DNA from: Pseudomonas akapageensis
GTDB lineage: Bacteria; Pseudomonadota; Gammaproteobacteria; Pseudomonadales; Pseudomonadaceae
Length of the DNA stretch: 64,000 nt
Direction of reading: 5' to 3'
Assembly (NCBI RefSeq): GCF_011355085.1
Contig: NZ_VXCP01000040.1
Coordinates: 1 to 64,000, forward strand
Shown: one piece after another, positions 32,683 to 40,167 of the stretch
Layout of the letters: every line of letters begins with the position of its first letter
How positions within the stretch are numbered: the stretch's first letter is position 1
Position numbers and translations under genes: made by a program
The notes under the pieces: model-generated
Told to the model about the DNA's origin: nothing
What the model saw: only the letters and a program-made list of their open reading frames with translations
Database searches by the model: none

Positions 32683-33885
32683 ATGAAAGAAGCCGTCATC
32701 GTTTCCACCGCCCGCACACCGATCGGCAAAGCCTTTCGCGGTGCCTTCAACGACACTGAAGCCCCCACGCTGGGCGGTCATGTGGTGCGCGAAGCGGTAC
32801 GCCGCGCAGGCATCGATCCGGCTGAGGTGGACGATGTGATCATCGGTGCCGCCGCGCAGCAGGGCACTCAGTCCTACAACCTCGGACGGCTGTGCGCCAT
32901 CGCCGGCGGCTTGCCGACCTCGGTGGCCGGGATGGCAGTGGAGCGTCAGTGCGCCTCGGGCCTGATGAGCATCGCTATGGCGGCCAAGGGCATCATCTGC
33001 GACGAAATCGACATCGCCGTCGCCGGTGGCCTGGAGTCGATCTCGCTGGTGCAGAACAAGCACAAGAACCTCTACCGCAATCAGTCCAGCGCGGTGATCG
33101 AGCTGGACCCGCGTGCCTATATCCCGATGATCGAGACGGCGGAAATCGTCGCCCAGCGCTATGGCATTTCCCGTCAGGAACAGGACGAGTACAGCTACCA
33201 GAGCCAGATGCGCACCGCCCTGGCCCAGAACGCCGGGTTGTTCGATCGCGAGATGGCCCCGCTGACCACGCGCAAGTCGATTTTCGACAAGGCCAGCGGC
33301 GAGACCCGCTATGAAAACGTCACCCTGCTGCGCGATGAATGCAATCGCGCCGACACCACCCGGGAAAGCCTGAGCGCCCTGGAGCCGGTCTGGCAGGGTG
33401 GCCAATGGAGCGAGCAAGGACGTTTCATCACCGCCGGCAACGCTTCGCAGTTGTCCGACGGTGCATCGGCGTCGGTGCTGATGAGCGCCAAGCTGGCCGA
33501 GCAGCGCGGGCTGGAGCCGCTGGGCATCTATCGTGGTCTGGCTGTGGCCGGCTGCAACTCCGACGAGATGGGCATCGGCCCGGTTTATGCGATCCCGAAA
33601 CTGCTGAAGCGCCACGGCCTGACCGTGGACCACATCGGCCTCTGGGAGTTGAACGAAGCCTTCGCCAGCCAGGTGCTGTACTGCCGCGACAACCTGGGCA
33701 TTCCCGATGAGCGCCTGAACGTCAACGGCGGCGCCATTGCCATCGGCCACCCGTTCGGCATGTCCGGCGCGCGGATGGTGGGTCATGCCTTGATCGAGGG
33801 CAAGCGTCGCGGTCTGCGTTATGTGGTGGTGAGCATGTGCATCGGTGGCGGCATGGGTGCTGCTGCCTTGTTCGAAGTGGTCTAG
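32683..33885 (+). CDS. Thiolase (acetyl-CoA acyltransferase), FadA6-like
   Basis: The 400-residue thiolase has the nucleophilic Cys in VERQCASGLMSI near residue 89, the His in NGGAIAIGHPFGMSGARM near 352 and the second Cys in SMCIGGGMGAAALFEVV near 386. All three catalytic parts are intact. In C/D-ring degradation FadA6 cleaves a late beta-keto CoA intermediate to release acetyl-CoA. It sits between the MaoC gene and the ketosteroid isomerase. Confidence 0.88.
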   Translation: MKEAVIVSTARTPIGKAFRGAFNDTEAPTLGGHVVREAVRRAGIDPAEVDDVIIGAAAQQGTQSYNLGRLCAIAGGLPTSVAGMAVERQCASGLMSIAMAAKGIICDEIDIAVAGGLESISLVQNKHKNLYRNQSSAVIELDPRAYIPMIETAEIVAQRYGISRQEQDEYSYQSQMRTALAQNAGLFDREMAPLTTRKSIFDKASGETRYENVTLLRDECNRADTTRESLSALEPVWQGGQWSEQGRFITAGNASQLSDGASASVLMSAKLAEQRGLEPLGIYRGLAVAGCNSDEMGIGPVYAIPKLLKRHGLTVDHIGLWELNEAFASQVLYCRDNLGIPDERLNVNGGAIAIGHPFGMSGARMVGHALIEGKRRGLRYVVVSMCIGGGMGAAALFEVV

Positions 33886-33894
33886 GAGAAGGCA

Positions 33895-34284
33895 ATGCTC
33901 AGCCCACAAGAAGTTCAAGCGGCCATGACGCGCTATGTCGAGCTGGTCGATGCCGGTGACATCGACGCCATTGTCGCGCTGTATGCCGAGGATGCCGTGG
34001 TCGAAGACCCGGTGGGTAAACCTGCATTTCACGGCATCGCCGAGATCGCCCGTTTCTACCGTGAAGGCCTGGGTGTCAGCAATGCCTCGGCGGTGCTCAC
34101 GGGCCCCGTGCGGGCCACCCATAACAGTTGTGGGGCAGTACCGTTTCGCGTGGACCTGGAATGGGGCGGGCAAGCCTGCTCGATCCATGTGATCGATGTA
34201 ATGGAGTTCGATGCGGCAGGAAAGATCCGCTCGATGAAAGCCTACTGGAGCGAGGTCAACGTGACCGCGCAGGAGTCAGCATGA
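33895..34284 (+). CDS. ksi: Steroid delta-5-3-ketoisomerase (ketosteroid isomerase)
   Basis: The 129-residue protein aligns with P. putida ketosteroid isomerase, recalled from memory, through most of its length (VELVDAGDIDAIVALYAEDA; HGIAEIARFYREGLG; CGAVPFRV; VIDVM). The catalytic residues are present: Tyr14 and Tyr55 and Asp38 and Asp101 here correspond to Tyr16, Tyr57, Asp40 and Asp103. It moves the 5,6 double bond of 3-keto-5-ene steroids to the 4,5 position, making substrates for KstD and KshA. It overlaps the next gene by ATGA. Confidence 0.93.
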   Translation: MLSPQEVQAAMTRYVELVDAGDIDAIVALYAEDAVVEDPVGKPAFHGIAEIARFYREGLGVSNASAVLTGPVRATHNSCGAVPFRVDLEWGGQACSIHVIDVMEFDAAGKIRSMKAYWSEVNVTAQESA

Positions 34285-34715
34285 ATCTGGAACAACGTAT
34301 TGCTCGCCTGGAAGCGCTGGAAGACATTCGCCAGCTCAAGCACCGCTACCTCAACGCCTGCGACCTCAAGGACGTGCAGGCCATTGCCGACTGCTTCGCC
34401 GAGGGCGAAGTGCTGATCGACTATGGCCCGCTGGGGATTTTCCGTGAACGCGACAGCTTCGTTGCGCTGTACCGCGAGCTGGCCTGCCATGCGCGGGTGA
34501 TCGACCTGCACCACGGTGCCAACCCGGAGATCGAACTGCTGAACGAGGAGGAGGCCCAGGGCCGTTGGGCGCTGTGGTACTTCAATCTCGACGGTGAAAG
34601 CGGGGCGACCCGGCAGTTGGGCGGTTTCTATCAGGATCGCTACCGGCGCATCGCCGGCAGCTGGAAGATCGTCGCGACCGCCTTCAAGGCTCACTCTGAA
34701 GTAGCGCGGCCCTGA
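34281..34715 (+). CDS. SnoaL/NTF2-like protein of the steroid cluster
   Basis: The 144-residue protein opens MNLEQRIARLEALEDIRQLK and has HRYLNACDLKDVQAIADCF, the SnoaL_4 pattern. It lacks the isomerase Tyr/Asp set seen in the previous gene, so it is probably not a second ketosteroid isomerase. NTF2-like proteins can be hydrolases, dehydratases or isomerases. It is the last gene of the 29029 operon. Its end overlaps the convergent SRPBCC gene by 25 bases. Confidence 0.75.
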   Translation: MNLEQRIARLEALEDIRQLKHRYLNACDLKDVQAIADCFAEGEVLIDYGPLGIFRERDSFVALYRELACHARVIDLHHGANPEIELLNEEEAQGRWALWYFNLDGESGATRQLGGFYQDRYRRIAGSWKIVATAFKAHSEVARP

Positions 34716-35194
34716 AGGTTGGCATCAACAAAGGCGGGGTTCTGGGTCGCCCCGCTTTCGTAGTAGGCCTTGAGGTTCTCGGCGATCTGTCGCACCACCT
34801 TGGCGAACGCCTTGCGCAATAACCACTCCACCAGACGACCACCACGCAGGCAGTAATGCATGCTGGTGGTCATGCGTGTGGCTTCGCCCTCGGCCTGCAA
34901 GGCATAGTGGAAGCTGGCCTGACGGAAAGGGAAGGGCGCACCGCCATTGCCCTTGTGCAGGACCAGCACGAAGCCTTCGCCTTCCTGCCACTGCACCACG
35001 CTTTCATCAAGCCACTGGCCGCCCTTGCGAAACACCCGGCGGCTGGCGCCGAGCCCTTCGTGATTGCCAGGGTGGAACTGGCAACCGGTCAGGCCGGGCA
35101 CGTAATGTGGAGCGAGGCTAAGGTCACGCAGCCTGACCCAGGCTGCGGTCGGGGTGAGGTCGAGCAGGACGCTGTGGCTGGCGATGGCTGGCAT
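34691..35194 (-). CDS. SRPBCC (START-like) family protein
   Basis: The 167-residue protein shows the polyketide cyclase/dehydrase-type SRPBCC pattern: ASHSVLLDLTPTAAWVRLRD, GASRRVFRKGGQWLDESVVQ, a beta-rich core and a long C-terminal helix (FAKVVRQIAENLKAYYESG). These folds bind hydrophobic ligands in a deep cavity, so binding or modifying a steroid intermediate is plausible. It is co-transcribed after the SDR gene at 35227-36000, 32 bp gap, under a steroid-type operator. Confidence 0.75.
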   Translation of the reverse strand: MPAIASHSVLLDLTPTAAWVRLRDLSLAPHYVPGLTGCQFHPGNHEGLGASRRVFRKGGQWLDESVVQWQEGEGFVLVLHKGNGGAPFPFRQASFHYALQAEGEATRMTTSMHYCLRGGRLVEWLLRKAFAKVVRQIAENLKAYYESGATQNPAFVDANLQGRATSE

Positions 35195-35226
35195 TGAAAA
35201 CGTTCCATTCTTTACGGGTTAAGAGC

Positions 35227-36000
35227 TCAGTGGGATTTGGCAGCATCGAGAAACGCCGGGCGTTCGCCGCCGCCATGCACGGCCAGATCAGCGCCGCTGA
35301 CATAACGTGCCAGTGGCGAAGCCAGGTACAGGCAGGTATCACCGATATCTTCAGGGGCCGCCATGCGTTGCAACGGAATGGTCGCGGCCACCCGGGCGAT
35401 CTCGGTTTCATCGCCATAATGCATGGCGGCCTGCTCGGTGAGAATCAGCCCGGCAATGACCGCATTGACGCGCACCCTGGGTGCCCACTCTACCGCCAGC
35501 GAACGGGTCAGGTTCAACAAACCGGCCTTGGCTGCGCCATAGGCCGCCGTCCCCGGGGAAGGGCGGACCGCGCTGACGCTACAGATATTGATGATCGCAC
35601 CGCCTTCGGCTTGCCCCTGCATCACCCGGTTGGCCATCTGGCTGAGGTTCAGTGGCGCCAGCAGATTGAGGCGGATGATCGACTCGGAAAAGCGTGGCGA
35701 AGCGGTTGCAGCGTCGGCATACGGAGCGCCACCGGCATTGTTGACCAGTACATCGAGGCGCCCGAAGCGCTCGACCAGGGCATCGATCAACTGCTGAGCC
35801 TGCTCCACATCGCGCAGGTCGCAGGGCAGGAAGCACGCCTCGCGGCCGGCATGAGCCGGCAATGTATCGGGTGCCTGGCGACCACAAATCACCACCTCGG
35901 CCCCACACTCGAGAAAGCGCTGGCTGATGCCGCGACCGACACCCTTGCCGCCGCCGGTGACCAGTACCACTTTACCGCGAAAGTCCATCGGATCGTGCAT
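35227..36000 (-). CDS. SDR oxidoreductase of the steroid cluster
   Basis: This 257-residue classical SDR has the cofactor motif VTGGGKGVGRGISQRF, a structural NNAGG and the active-site block NICSVSAVRPSPGTAAYGAAKAG. It resembles uncharacterised SDRs encoded in mycobacterial steroid clusters. It probably oxidises or reduces a hydroxyl or ketone on the steroid or the C/D-ring fragment. It is the first gene of a two-gene leftward unit with the SRPBCC gene, divergent from tesD, with an operator centred about 70 bp upstream. Confidence 0.83.
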   Translation of the reverse strand: MHDPMDFRGKVVLVTGGGKGVGRGISQRFLECGAEVVICGRQAPDTLPAHAGREACFLPCDLRDVEQAQQLIDALVERFGRLDVLVNNAGGAPYADAATASPRFSESIIRLNLLAPLNLSQMANRVMQGQAEGGAIINICSVSAVRPSPGTAAYGAAKAGLLNLTRSLAVEWAPRVRVNAVIAGLILTEQAAMHYGDETEIARVAATIPLQRMAAPEDIGDTCLYLASPLARYVSGADLAVHGGGERPAFLDAAKSH

Positions 36001-36060
36001 GGCTGCCTCGTTCTATCAATCGGGAATGTGGCCGATGCTAGGGTGGGGTGGGGCCTGCGC

Positions 36061-36080
36061 CAACGTCCAAAAAGACTATG
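36061..36080 (-). promoter_or_regulatory. Steroid-regulon operator for the 36000 SDR operon
   Basis: CAACGTCC-AAAA-AGACTATG. Read leftward it is CATAGTCT-TTTT-GGACGTTG, a near match to nnTAGTCC-N4-GGACGATG. The centre lies 70 bp before the start at 36000, the same spacing as other sites. It abuts the next site, which faces the other way. Confidence 0.65.
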
Positions 36081-36084
36081 GCTG

Positions 36085-36104
36085 CGTAGTCCTGTCGGAC
36101 GATG
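36085..36104 (+). promoter_or_regulatory. Steroid-regulon operator for tesDEFG
   Basis: CGTAGTCC-TGTC-GGACGATG. Strong match, GGACGATG half towards the gene; centre 69 bp before the tesD start. Confidence 0.75.
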
Positions 36105-36162
36105 TTGCATTCAGGCCCCCTCGGAATAATCCCGGTACAACAACAGGCCGGGAGGACACCTC

Positions 36163-36990
36163 ATGGGCGCATCAGCGCAAGGGCACTTCGTAACGTTGCC
36201 CGATGGATTGCAGCTGCATTACCAGGACATCGGCGCGGGCGAGCCGGTGGTCTTCATTCATGGCAGTGGCCCGGGTGCCAGCGGCCACAGCAACTTCAAG
36301 CAGAATTATCCGGTGCTCGCCGAAGCCGGCTACCGCGTCATCGTCCCGGACCTGCCAGGCTATGGTGCGTCGGACAAGCCGGAAACCCTCTACACCCTGG
36401 ACTTCTTCGTCGGCGCCTTGAGCGGTTTGCTCGATGCCCTGGATATCCAGCGCTGCGTGCTGGTGGGCAACTCGCTGGGCGGCGCCATCGCCATCAAGCT
36501 GGCGCTGGAGCAGCCTGGGCGGGTCAGCCGACTGGTGCTGATGGCCCCCGGCGGCCTGATGGAAAAAGAGCAGTATTACCTGCAGATGGAAGGCATCCAG
36601 AAGATGGGCGCCGCCTTTGCCAATGGCGAGTTGAACGATGCCGCGGGGATGCGCCGCCTGCTCAGCCTGCAATTGTTCGATGCGTCGCTGATCAGCGATG
36701 AGACCGTCGCTGAGCGGGTCGCCGTGGTCCAGCAGCAGCCGACCTGCGTGCTGTCGACCATGCAGGTGCCGAACATGGCGTCGCGTCTGGCCGAGTTGCA
36801 ATGCCCCATTCTGGGTTTCTGGGGCATGAACGACAAGTTCTGCCCGGCTTCCGGGGCGCAGACGATGCTGGCTGCCTGCAGCCGGATCCGCTTCATCATG
36901 CTCAGCGAATGTGGCCATTGGGTCATGGTCGAGCACCGTGAATTGTTCAACCGCGAATGCCTGGCGTTCCTTGAGGAGGCCCGCCCATGA
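36163..36990 (+). CDS. tesD: Meta-cleavage product hydrolase (4,5-9,10-diseco steroid hydrolase)
   Basis: The 275-residue alpha/beta hydrolase of the HsaD/BphD class hydrolyses the C-C bond of 4,5-9,10-DSHA, giving the C/D-ring propanoate and 2-hydroxyhexadienoate. Motifs: oxyanion HGSGPGASGHSNF near residue 34, nucleophile GNSLGGAIA near 106, Asp in GFWGMNDKFCP near 226 and His in SECGHWVMVEH near 254. The PGASGHSNF segment is typical of meta-cleavage hydrolases. The ATG has GGGAGGACACCTC upstream. First gene of tesDEFG, overlapping tesE by ATGA. Confidence 0.92.
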   Translation: MGASAQGHFVTLPDGLQLHYQDIGAGEPVVFIHGSGPGASGHSNFKQNYPVLAEAGYRVIVPDLPGYGASDKPETLYTLDFFVGALSGLLDALDIQRCVLVGNSLGGAIAIKLALEQPGRVSRLVLMAPGGLMEKEQYYLQMEGIQKMGAAFANGELNDAAGMRRLLSLQLFDASLISDETVAERVAVVQQQPTCVLSTMQVPNMASRLAELQCPILGFWGMNDKFCPASGAQTMLAACSRIRFIMLSECGHWVMVEHRELFNRECLAFLEEARP

Positions 36991-37778
36991 GCGAGCAATT
37001 GCGCCGCCAGTATGGCGAAGAGCTTTATCAGGCACTGCTGAGCGGTAAGACGCTGGCGCCGCTGACCGAGCGCTGGGAGCAGATCAGCATCGAAGATGCC
37101 TACCACATATCGCTCTACAGCATCGAACGCCGCGTGGCCGCGGGTGACAGCATCGTCGGCAAGAAAATCGGGGTGACCTCGACGGCGGTACAGCGGATGC
37201 TCAATGTGCATCAGCCGGACTTTGGTTTTATCACCAAGGAGATGTCTTTCGCCGATGGCGCACAGATTTCCCTGTCCGCCAACAAGCTGATCCAGCCGCG
37301 CGCCGAAGGCGAAATCGCCTTCAAGCTCAAGCACGACCTGGTCGGCCCCGGTGTCACCGAAGCCGACGTGCTGGCGGCCACCGAGTACGTGATGCCGTGC
37401 TTCGAAATCGTCGACTCGCGGATTCACGACTGGCGCATCCGTATTCAGGACACCGTGGCCGATAACGCCTCCTGCGGCGTGTTCGTACTGGGCGATACCC
37501 AGGTCGACCCACGCGAGCTGGACCTGCCCAACCTGCACATGAAGGTGTTCAAGAACGGTGAGCAGATCAGCGAAGGCCTGGGCTCTGCGGTGCAAGGCAA
37601 CCCGCTGACTGCCGTGGCCTGGCTGGCCAACACCCTGGGAGCCTTCGGCATTCCCTTCAAGGCCGGTGAAATCATCCTTTCCGGTTCACTGGTGCCGCTG
37701 GAGCCAGCGCGTGCCGGCGACAGCTTTTCCCTGACCATCGACGGCCTGGGCAGTGCCCGGGTGTCCTTCTGCGCCTGA
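36987..37778 (+). CDS. tesE: 2-hydroxyhexa-2,4-dienoate hydratase
   Basis: The 263-residue MhpD/FAH-fold enzyme adds water to 2-hydroxyhexa-2,4-dienoate released by TesD, giving 4-hydroxy-2-oxohexanoate. Typical blocks: SIVGKKIGVTSTAVQRMLNV near residue 50, metal-binding IQPRAEGEIAFKL near 103 and CFEIVDSRIHDWRI near 140. The start overlaps the tesD stop. Order D-E-F-G is the same as in meta-cleavage operons. Confidence 0.92.
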   Translation: MSEQLRRQYGEELYQALLSGKTLAPLTERWEQISIEDAYHISLYSIERRVAAGDSIVGKKIGVTSTAVQRMLNVHQPDFGFITKEMSFADGAQISLSANKLIQPRAEGEIAFKLKHDLVGPGVTEADVLAATEYVMPCFEIVDSRIHDWRIRIQDTVADNASCGVFVLGDTQVDPRELDLPNLHMKVFKNGEQISEGLGSAVQGNPLTAVAWLANTLGAFGIPFKAGEIILSGSLVPLEPARAGDSFSLTIDGLGSARVSFCA

Positions 37779-37798
37779 CTTGCGGGGTAGTAATTTCA

Positions 37799-38707
37799 AT
37801 GAGCAAGAAACTGAGAGCGGCCATTATCGGCCCGGGCAATATCGGCACCGACCTGCTGATGAAAATGTGTCGATCGGAGTGGATCGAGCCGGTCTGGATG
37901 GTCGGCGTCGACCCTGAATCCGAAGGCCTCAAGCGCGCTCGGGAAATGGGGATCAAAACCACTGCCGGTGGTGTCGACGGGCTGCTGCCCCATGTGCTCG
38001 ACGATGATATCCGCATTGCCTTCGATGCCACCTCGGCTTACGTACATGCCGAAAACAGCCGCAAGCTCAATGAGCTGGGCGTGATCATGATCGACCTCAC
38101 CCCGGCGGCCATCGGCCCGTTCTGTGTGCCGCCGGTGAACCTCAAGGAGCACGCGGCTTCCCTGGCGCTGAACGTCAACATGGTGACGTGTGGCGGCCAG
38201 GCGACCATTCCCATGGTCGCGGCCGTGTCGCGGGTCCAGCCAGTGGCGTACGGTGAGATCGTCGCTACTGTGTCTTCCGGTTCCGTGGGCCCGGGCACTC
38301 GCCAGAACATCGATGAATTCACCCGCACAACCGCTGGCGCCGTCGAGAAGATCGGTGGTGCACGGCGCGGCAAGGCAATCATCGTCATCAACCCGGCCGA
38401 GCCGCCGCTGATGATGCGCGACACCATTCACTGCCTGACCGATGAAGAGCCGAACCAGGACGCCATCCGTACCTCGGTGCTGGAGATGGTCAAGGAAGTG
38501 CAGCGCTACGTACCTGGCTACAAATTGATCAACGGGCCGGTCTTCGATGGCCGCAAGGTGTCGATCTTTATCGAGGTCGAAGGCCTCGGCGACTTCCTGC
38601 CCAAATCCGCCGGTAACCTCGACATCATGACCGCCGCCGGTCTGCGTACTGCCGAGATGTTCGCCGAAGAAGCCCACAAGGGCGCCCTGCAACTGCCCGC
38701 CCGTTGA
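37799..38707 (+). CDS. tesF: Acetaldehyde/propanal dehydrogenase (acylating)
   Basis: The 302-residue MhpF/BphJ-family enzyme oxidises the aldehyde (propanal or acetaldehyde) made by TesG to acyl-CoA with NAD+, receiving it through a channel in the aldolase-dehydrogenase complex. Motifs: Rossmann IIGPGNIGTDLLMKM near residue 10, catalytic Cys in NMVTCGGQATIPMV near 127 and SSGSVGPGTRQNIDEFT. It lies 20 bp after tesE and 13 bp before tesG. Confidence 0.94.
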   Translation: MSKKLRAAIIGPGNIGTDLLMKMCRSEWIEPVWMVGVDPESEGLKRAREMGIKTTAGGVDGLLPHVLDDDIRIAFDATSAYVHAENSRKLNELGVIMIDLTPAAIGPFCVPPVNLKEHAASLALNVNMVTCGGQATIPMVAAVSRVQPVAYGEIVATVSSGSVGPGTRQNIDEFTRTTAGAVEKIGGARRGKAIIVINPAEPPLMMRDTIHCLTDEEPNQDAIRTSVLEMVKEVQRYVPGYKLINGPVFDGRKVSIFIEVEGLGDFLPKSAGNLDIMTAAGLRTAEMFAEEAHKGALQLPAR

Positions 38708-38720
38708 GTGGAGAACTGCC

Positions 38721-39743
38721 ATGAATTTGCAAGGTAAGAGCGTCCGTCTGCATGACATGAGCCTGCGCGACGGCATGCACGCCAAACAGCATCAGATCAG
38801 TCTGGAGCAGATGATCGCGGTGGCCACCGGACTTGATGCCGCAGGTGTGCCACTGATCGAGATCACCCATGGCGACGGCCTCGGTGGTGCTTCGTTGAAC
38901 TACGGCTTTCCGGCCCACAGCGACGAGGAATATTTCTCGGCGGTGATCCCGAAGCTCAAGCAGGCCAAGGTATCCGCGCTGCTGCTGCCAGGCATCGGCA
39001 CCCTCGACCATCTGAAAATGGCCCATGAACACGGTGTTTCGACCATTCGTGTCGCCACTCACTGCACTGAAGCCGATGTCTCCGGCCAGCACATCGGCAT
39101 GTCGGCCAAGATGGGGCTGGATACCGTTGGCTTCCTGATGATGGCGCACATGGTCAGCGCGGAAAAACTGCTCGAGCAGGCCCGTCTGATGGAAAGCTAC
39201 GGCGCCAACTGCATCTACTGCACCGACTCGGCCGGCTACATGCTGCCCGATGAAGTCAGCGAGAAAATCGGCGTCCTGCGTGCAGGCTTGAATGCCGGCA
39301 CCGAAGTCGGTTTCCACGGCCACCACAACATGGGCATGGCGATTGCCAACTCGCTGGCAGCCATCGAGGCAGGGGCTGCTCGGATCGACGGTTCGGTCGC
39401 CGGGCTGGGCGCCGGCGCCGGTAACACGCCGCTGGAAGTGTTCGTTGCGGTGCTCGAACGCATGGGCGTCAACAGCGGCATCGACCTGTACCGGATCATG
39501 GATGTCGCCGAGGACCTGGTGGTGCCGATGATGGACCATCCGATCCGCCTCGACCGCGATGCGCTGACCCTGGGCTACGCCGGTGTCTACAGCTCGTTCC
39601 TGTTGTTCGCCAAGCGCGCCGAGCAGAAGTACGGCATCGCTGCCCGCGACCTGCTGGTGGAGCTGGGTCGTCGCGGAACCGTGGGTGGGCAGGAAGACAT
39701 GATCGAAGACCTGGCGCTGACCCTGTCACGCGCACGGGGCTGA
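38721..39743 (+). CDS. tesG: 4-hydroxy-2-oxovalerate/oxohexanoate aldolase
   Basis: The 340-residue DRE-TIM aldolase splits 4-hydroxy-2-oxohexanoate into pyruvate and propanal, which it passes to TesF. The metal and substrate motifs LHDMSLRDGMHAKQHQ near residue 13 and FHGHHNMGMAIANSL near 195 are intact (Asp, His-X-His). The start has TGGAGAACTGCC upstream. Last gene of tesDEFG; an inverted repeat follows. Confidence 0.94.
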   Translation: MNLQGKSVRLHDMSLRDGMHAKQHQISLEQMIAVATGLDAAGVPLIEITHGDGLGGASLNYGFPAHSDEEYFSAVIPKLKQAKVSALLLPGIGTLDHLKMAHEHGVSTIRVATHCTEADVSGQHIGMSAKMGLDTVGFLMMAHMVSAEKLLEQARLMESYGANCIYCTDSAGYMLPDEVSEKIGVLRAGLNAGTEVGFHGHHNMGMAIANSLAAIEAGAARIDGSVAGLGAGAGNTPLEVFVAVLERMGVNSGIDLYRIMDVAEDLVVPMMDHPIRLDRDALTLGYAGVYSSFLLFAKRAEQKYGIAARDLLVELGRRGTVGGQEDMIEDLALTLSRARG

Positions 39744-39753
39744 AACCTTTTTG

Positions 39754-39825
39754 CCGTGGGAGCGACCCTGGTCGCGAAAGGTCTGGAGTCGCATCCGACC
39801 TTCGCGACCAGGGCCGCTCCCACGG
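39754..39825. repeat. Inverted repeat after tesG
   Basis: Arms CCGTGGGAGCGACCCTGGTC and GACCAGGGCCGCTCCCACGG, extended by CGCGAAAGGT / ACCTTCGCG inside. It forms a long imperfect hairpin downstream of tesG, followed by CTTCTTTTTT, so it may end or stabilise the tesDEFG transcript. Confidence 0.65.
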
Positions 39826-39835
39826 CTTCTTTTTT

Positions 39836-39884
39836 CTCGTTCCCACGCTCTGCGTGGGAATGCCTTGCCAGACGCTCCGCGTCG
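39836..39884. repeat. Partial CGTTCCCACGC-family repeat
   Basis: CTCGTTCCCACGCTCTGCGT followed by GGGAATGCC and GACGCTCCGCGTC. A shorter relative of the elements at 260 and 28789. Confidence 0.6.
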
Positions 39885-39897
39885 ACTTGCACAATTC

Positions 39898-40062
39898 TCA
39901 GGGCATCAGGTTGCGTACCACGGGTGGATAACAAGCGATGTTCATGCTGGCGCAACTGCTGAGGCTGGTAATGCGATAGGGTTCATTCTTGATGAGTTGG
40001 CACAGGCTGGCAGAACTGCCGGCGCAGAGGAGGACCAGAAAGGCGTAGGAACGGATTCGCAT
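39898..40062 (-). CDS. Small putative secreted protein, 54 residues, in the steroid regulon
   Basis: An ATG with CCGAGG upstream opens a 54-codon frame, MRIRSYAFLVLLCAGSSASL, continuing to a TGA. The N terminus looks like a signal peptide (two Arg, then a hydrophobic run, cleavage near SSAS). The mature part of about 36 residues has three Cys and a Tyr-Pro-Pro. I recognise no family. A good steroid-type operator is centred 72 bp upstream and oriented towards this frame, which is the main reason to believe the gene. If real, it may be an envelope protein made during growth on steroids. Confidence 0.5.
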   Translation of the reverse strand: MRIRSYAFLVLLCAGSSASLCQLIKNEPYRITSLSSCASMNIACYPPVVRNLMP

Positions 40063-40124
40063 GGCGAGCCTCGGTACTGATTTTATTGTTGTGAAATCAC
40101 CTTATTGCCCTCGCCAGAAAACGG

Positions 40125-40144
40125 CCTCGTCCAAACGGACTATG
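40125..40144 (-). promoter_or_regulatory. Steroid-regulon operator before the 54-residue ORF
   Basis: CCTCGTCC-AAAC-GGACTATG; read leftward CATAGTCC-GTTT-GGACGAGG. The site lies just after the NudE-like stop, and the next leftward start codon is 40062. Confidence 0.65.
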
Positions 40145-40167
40145 CGCCACAGCGGCCGATCAGCGGC

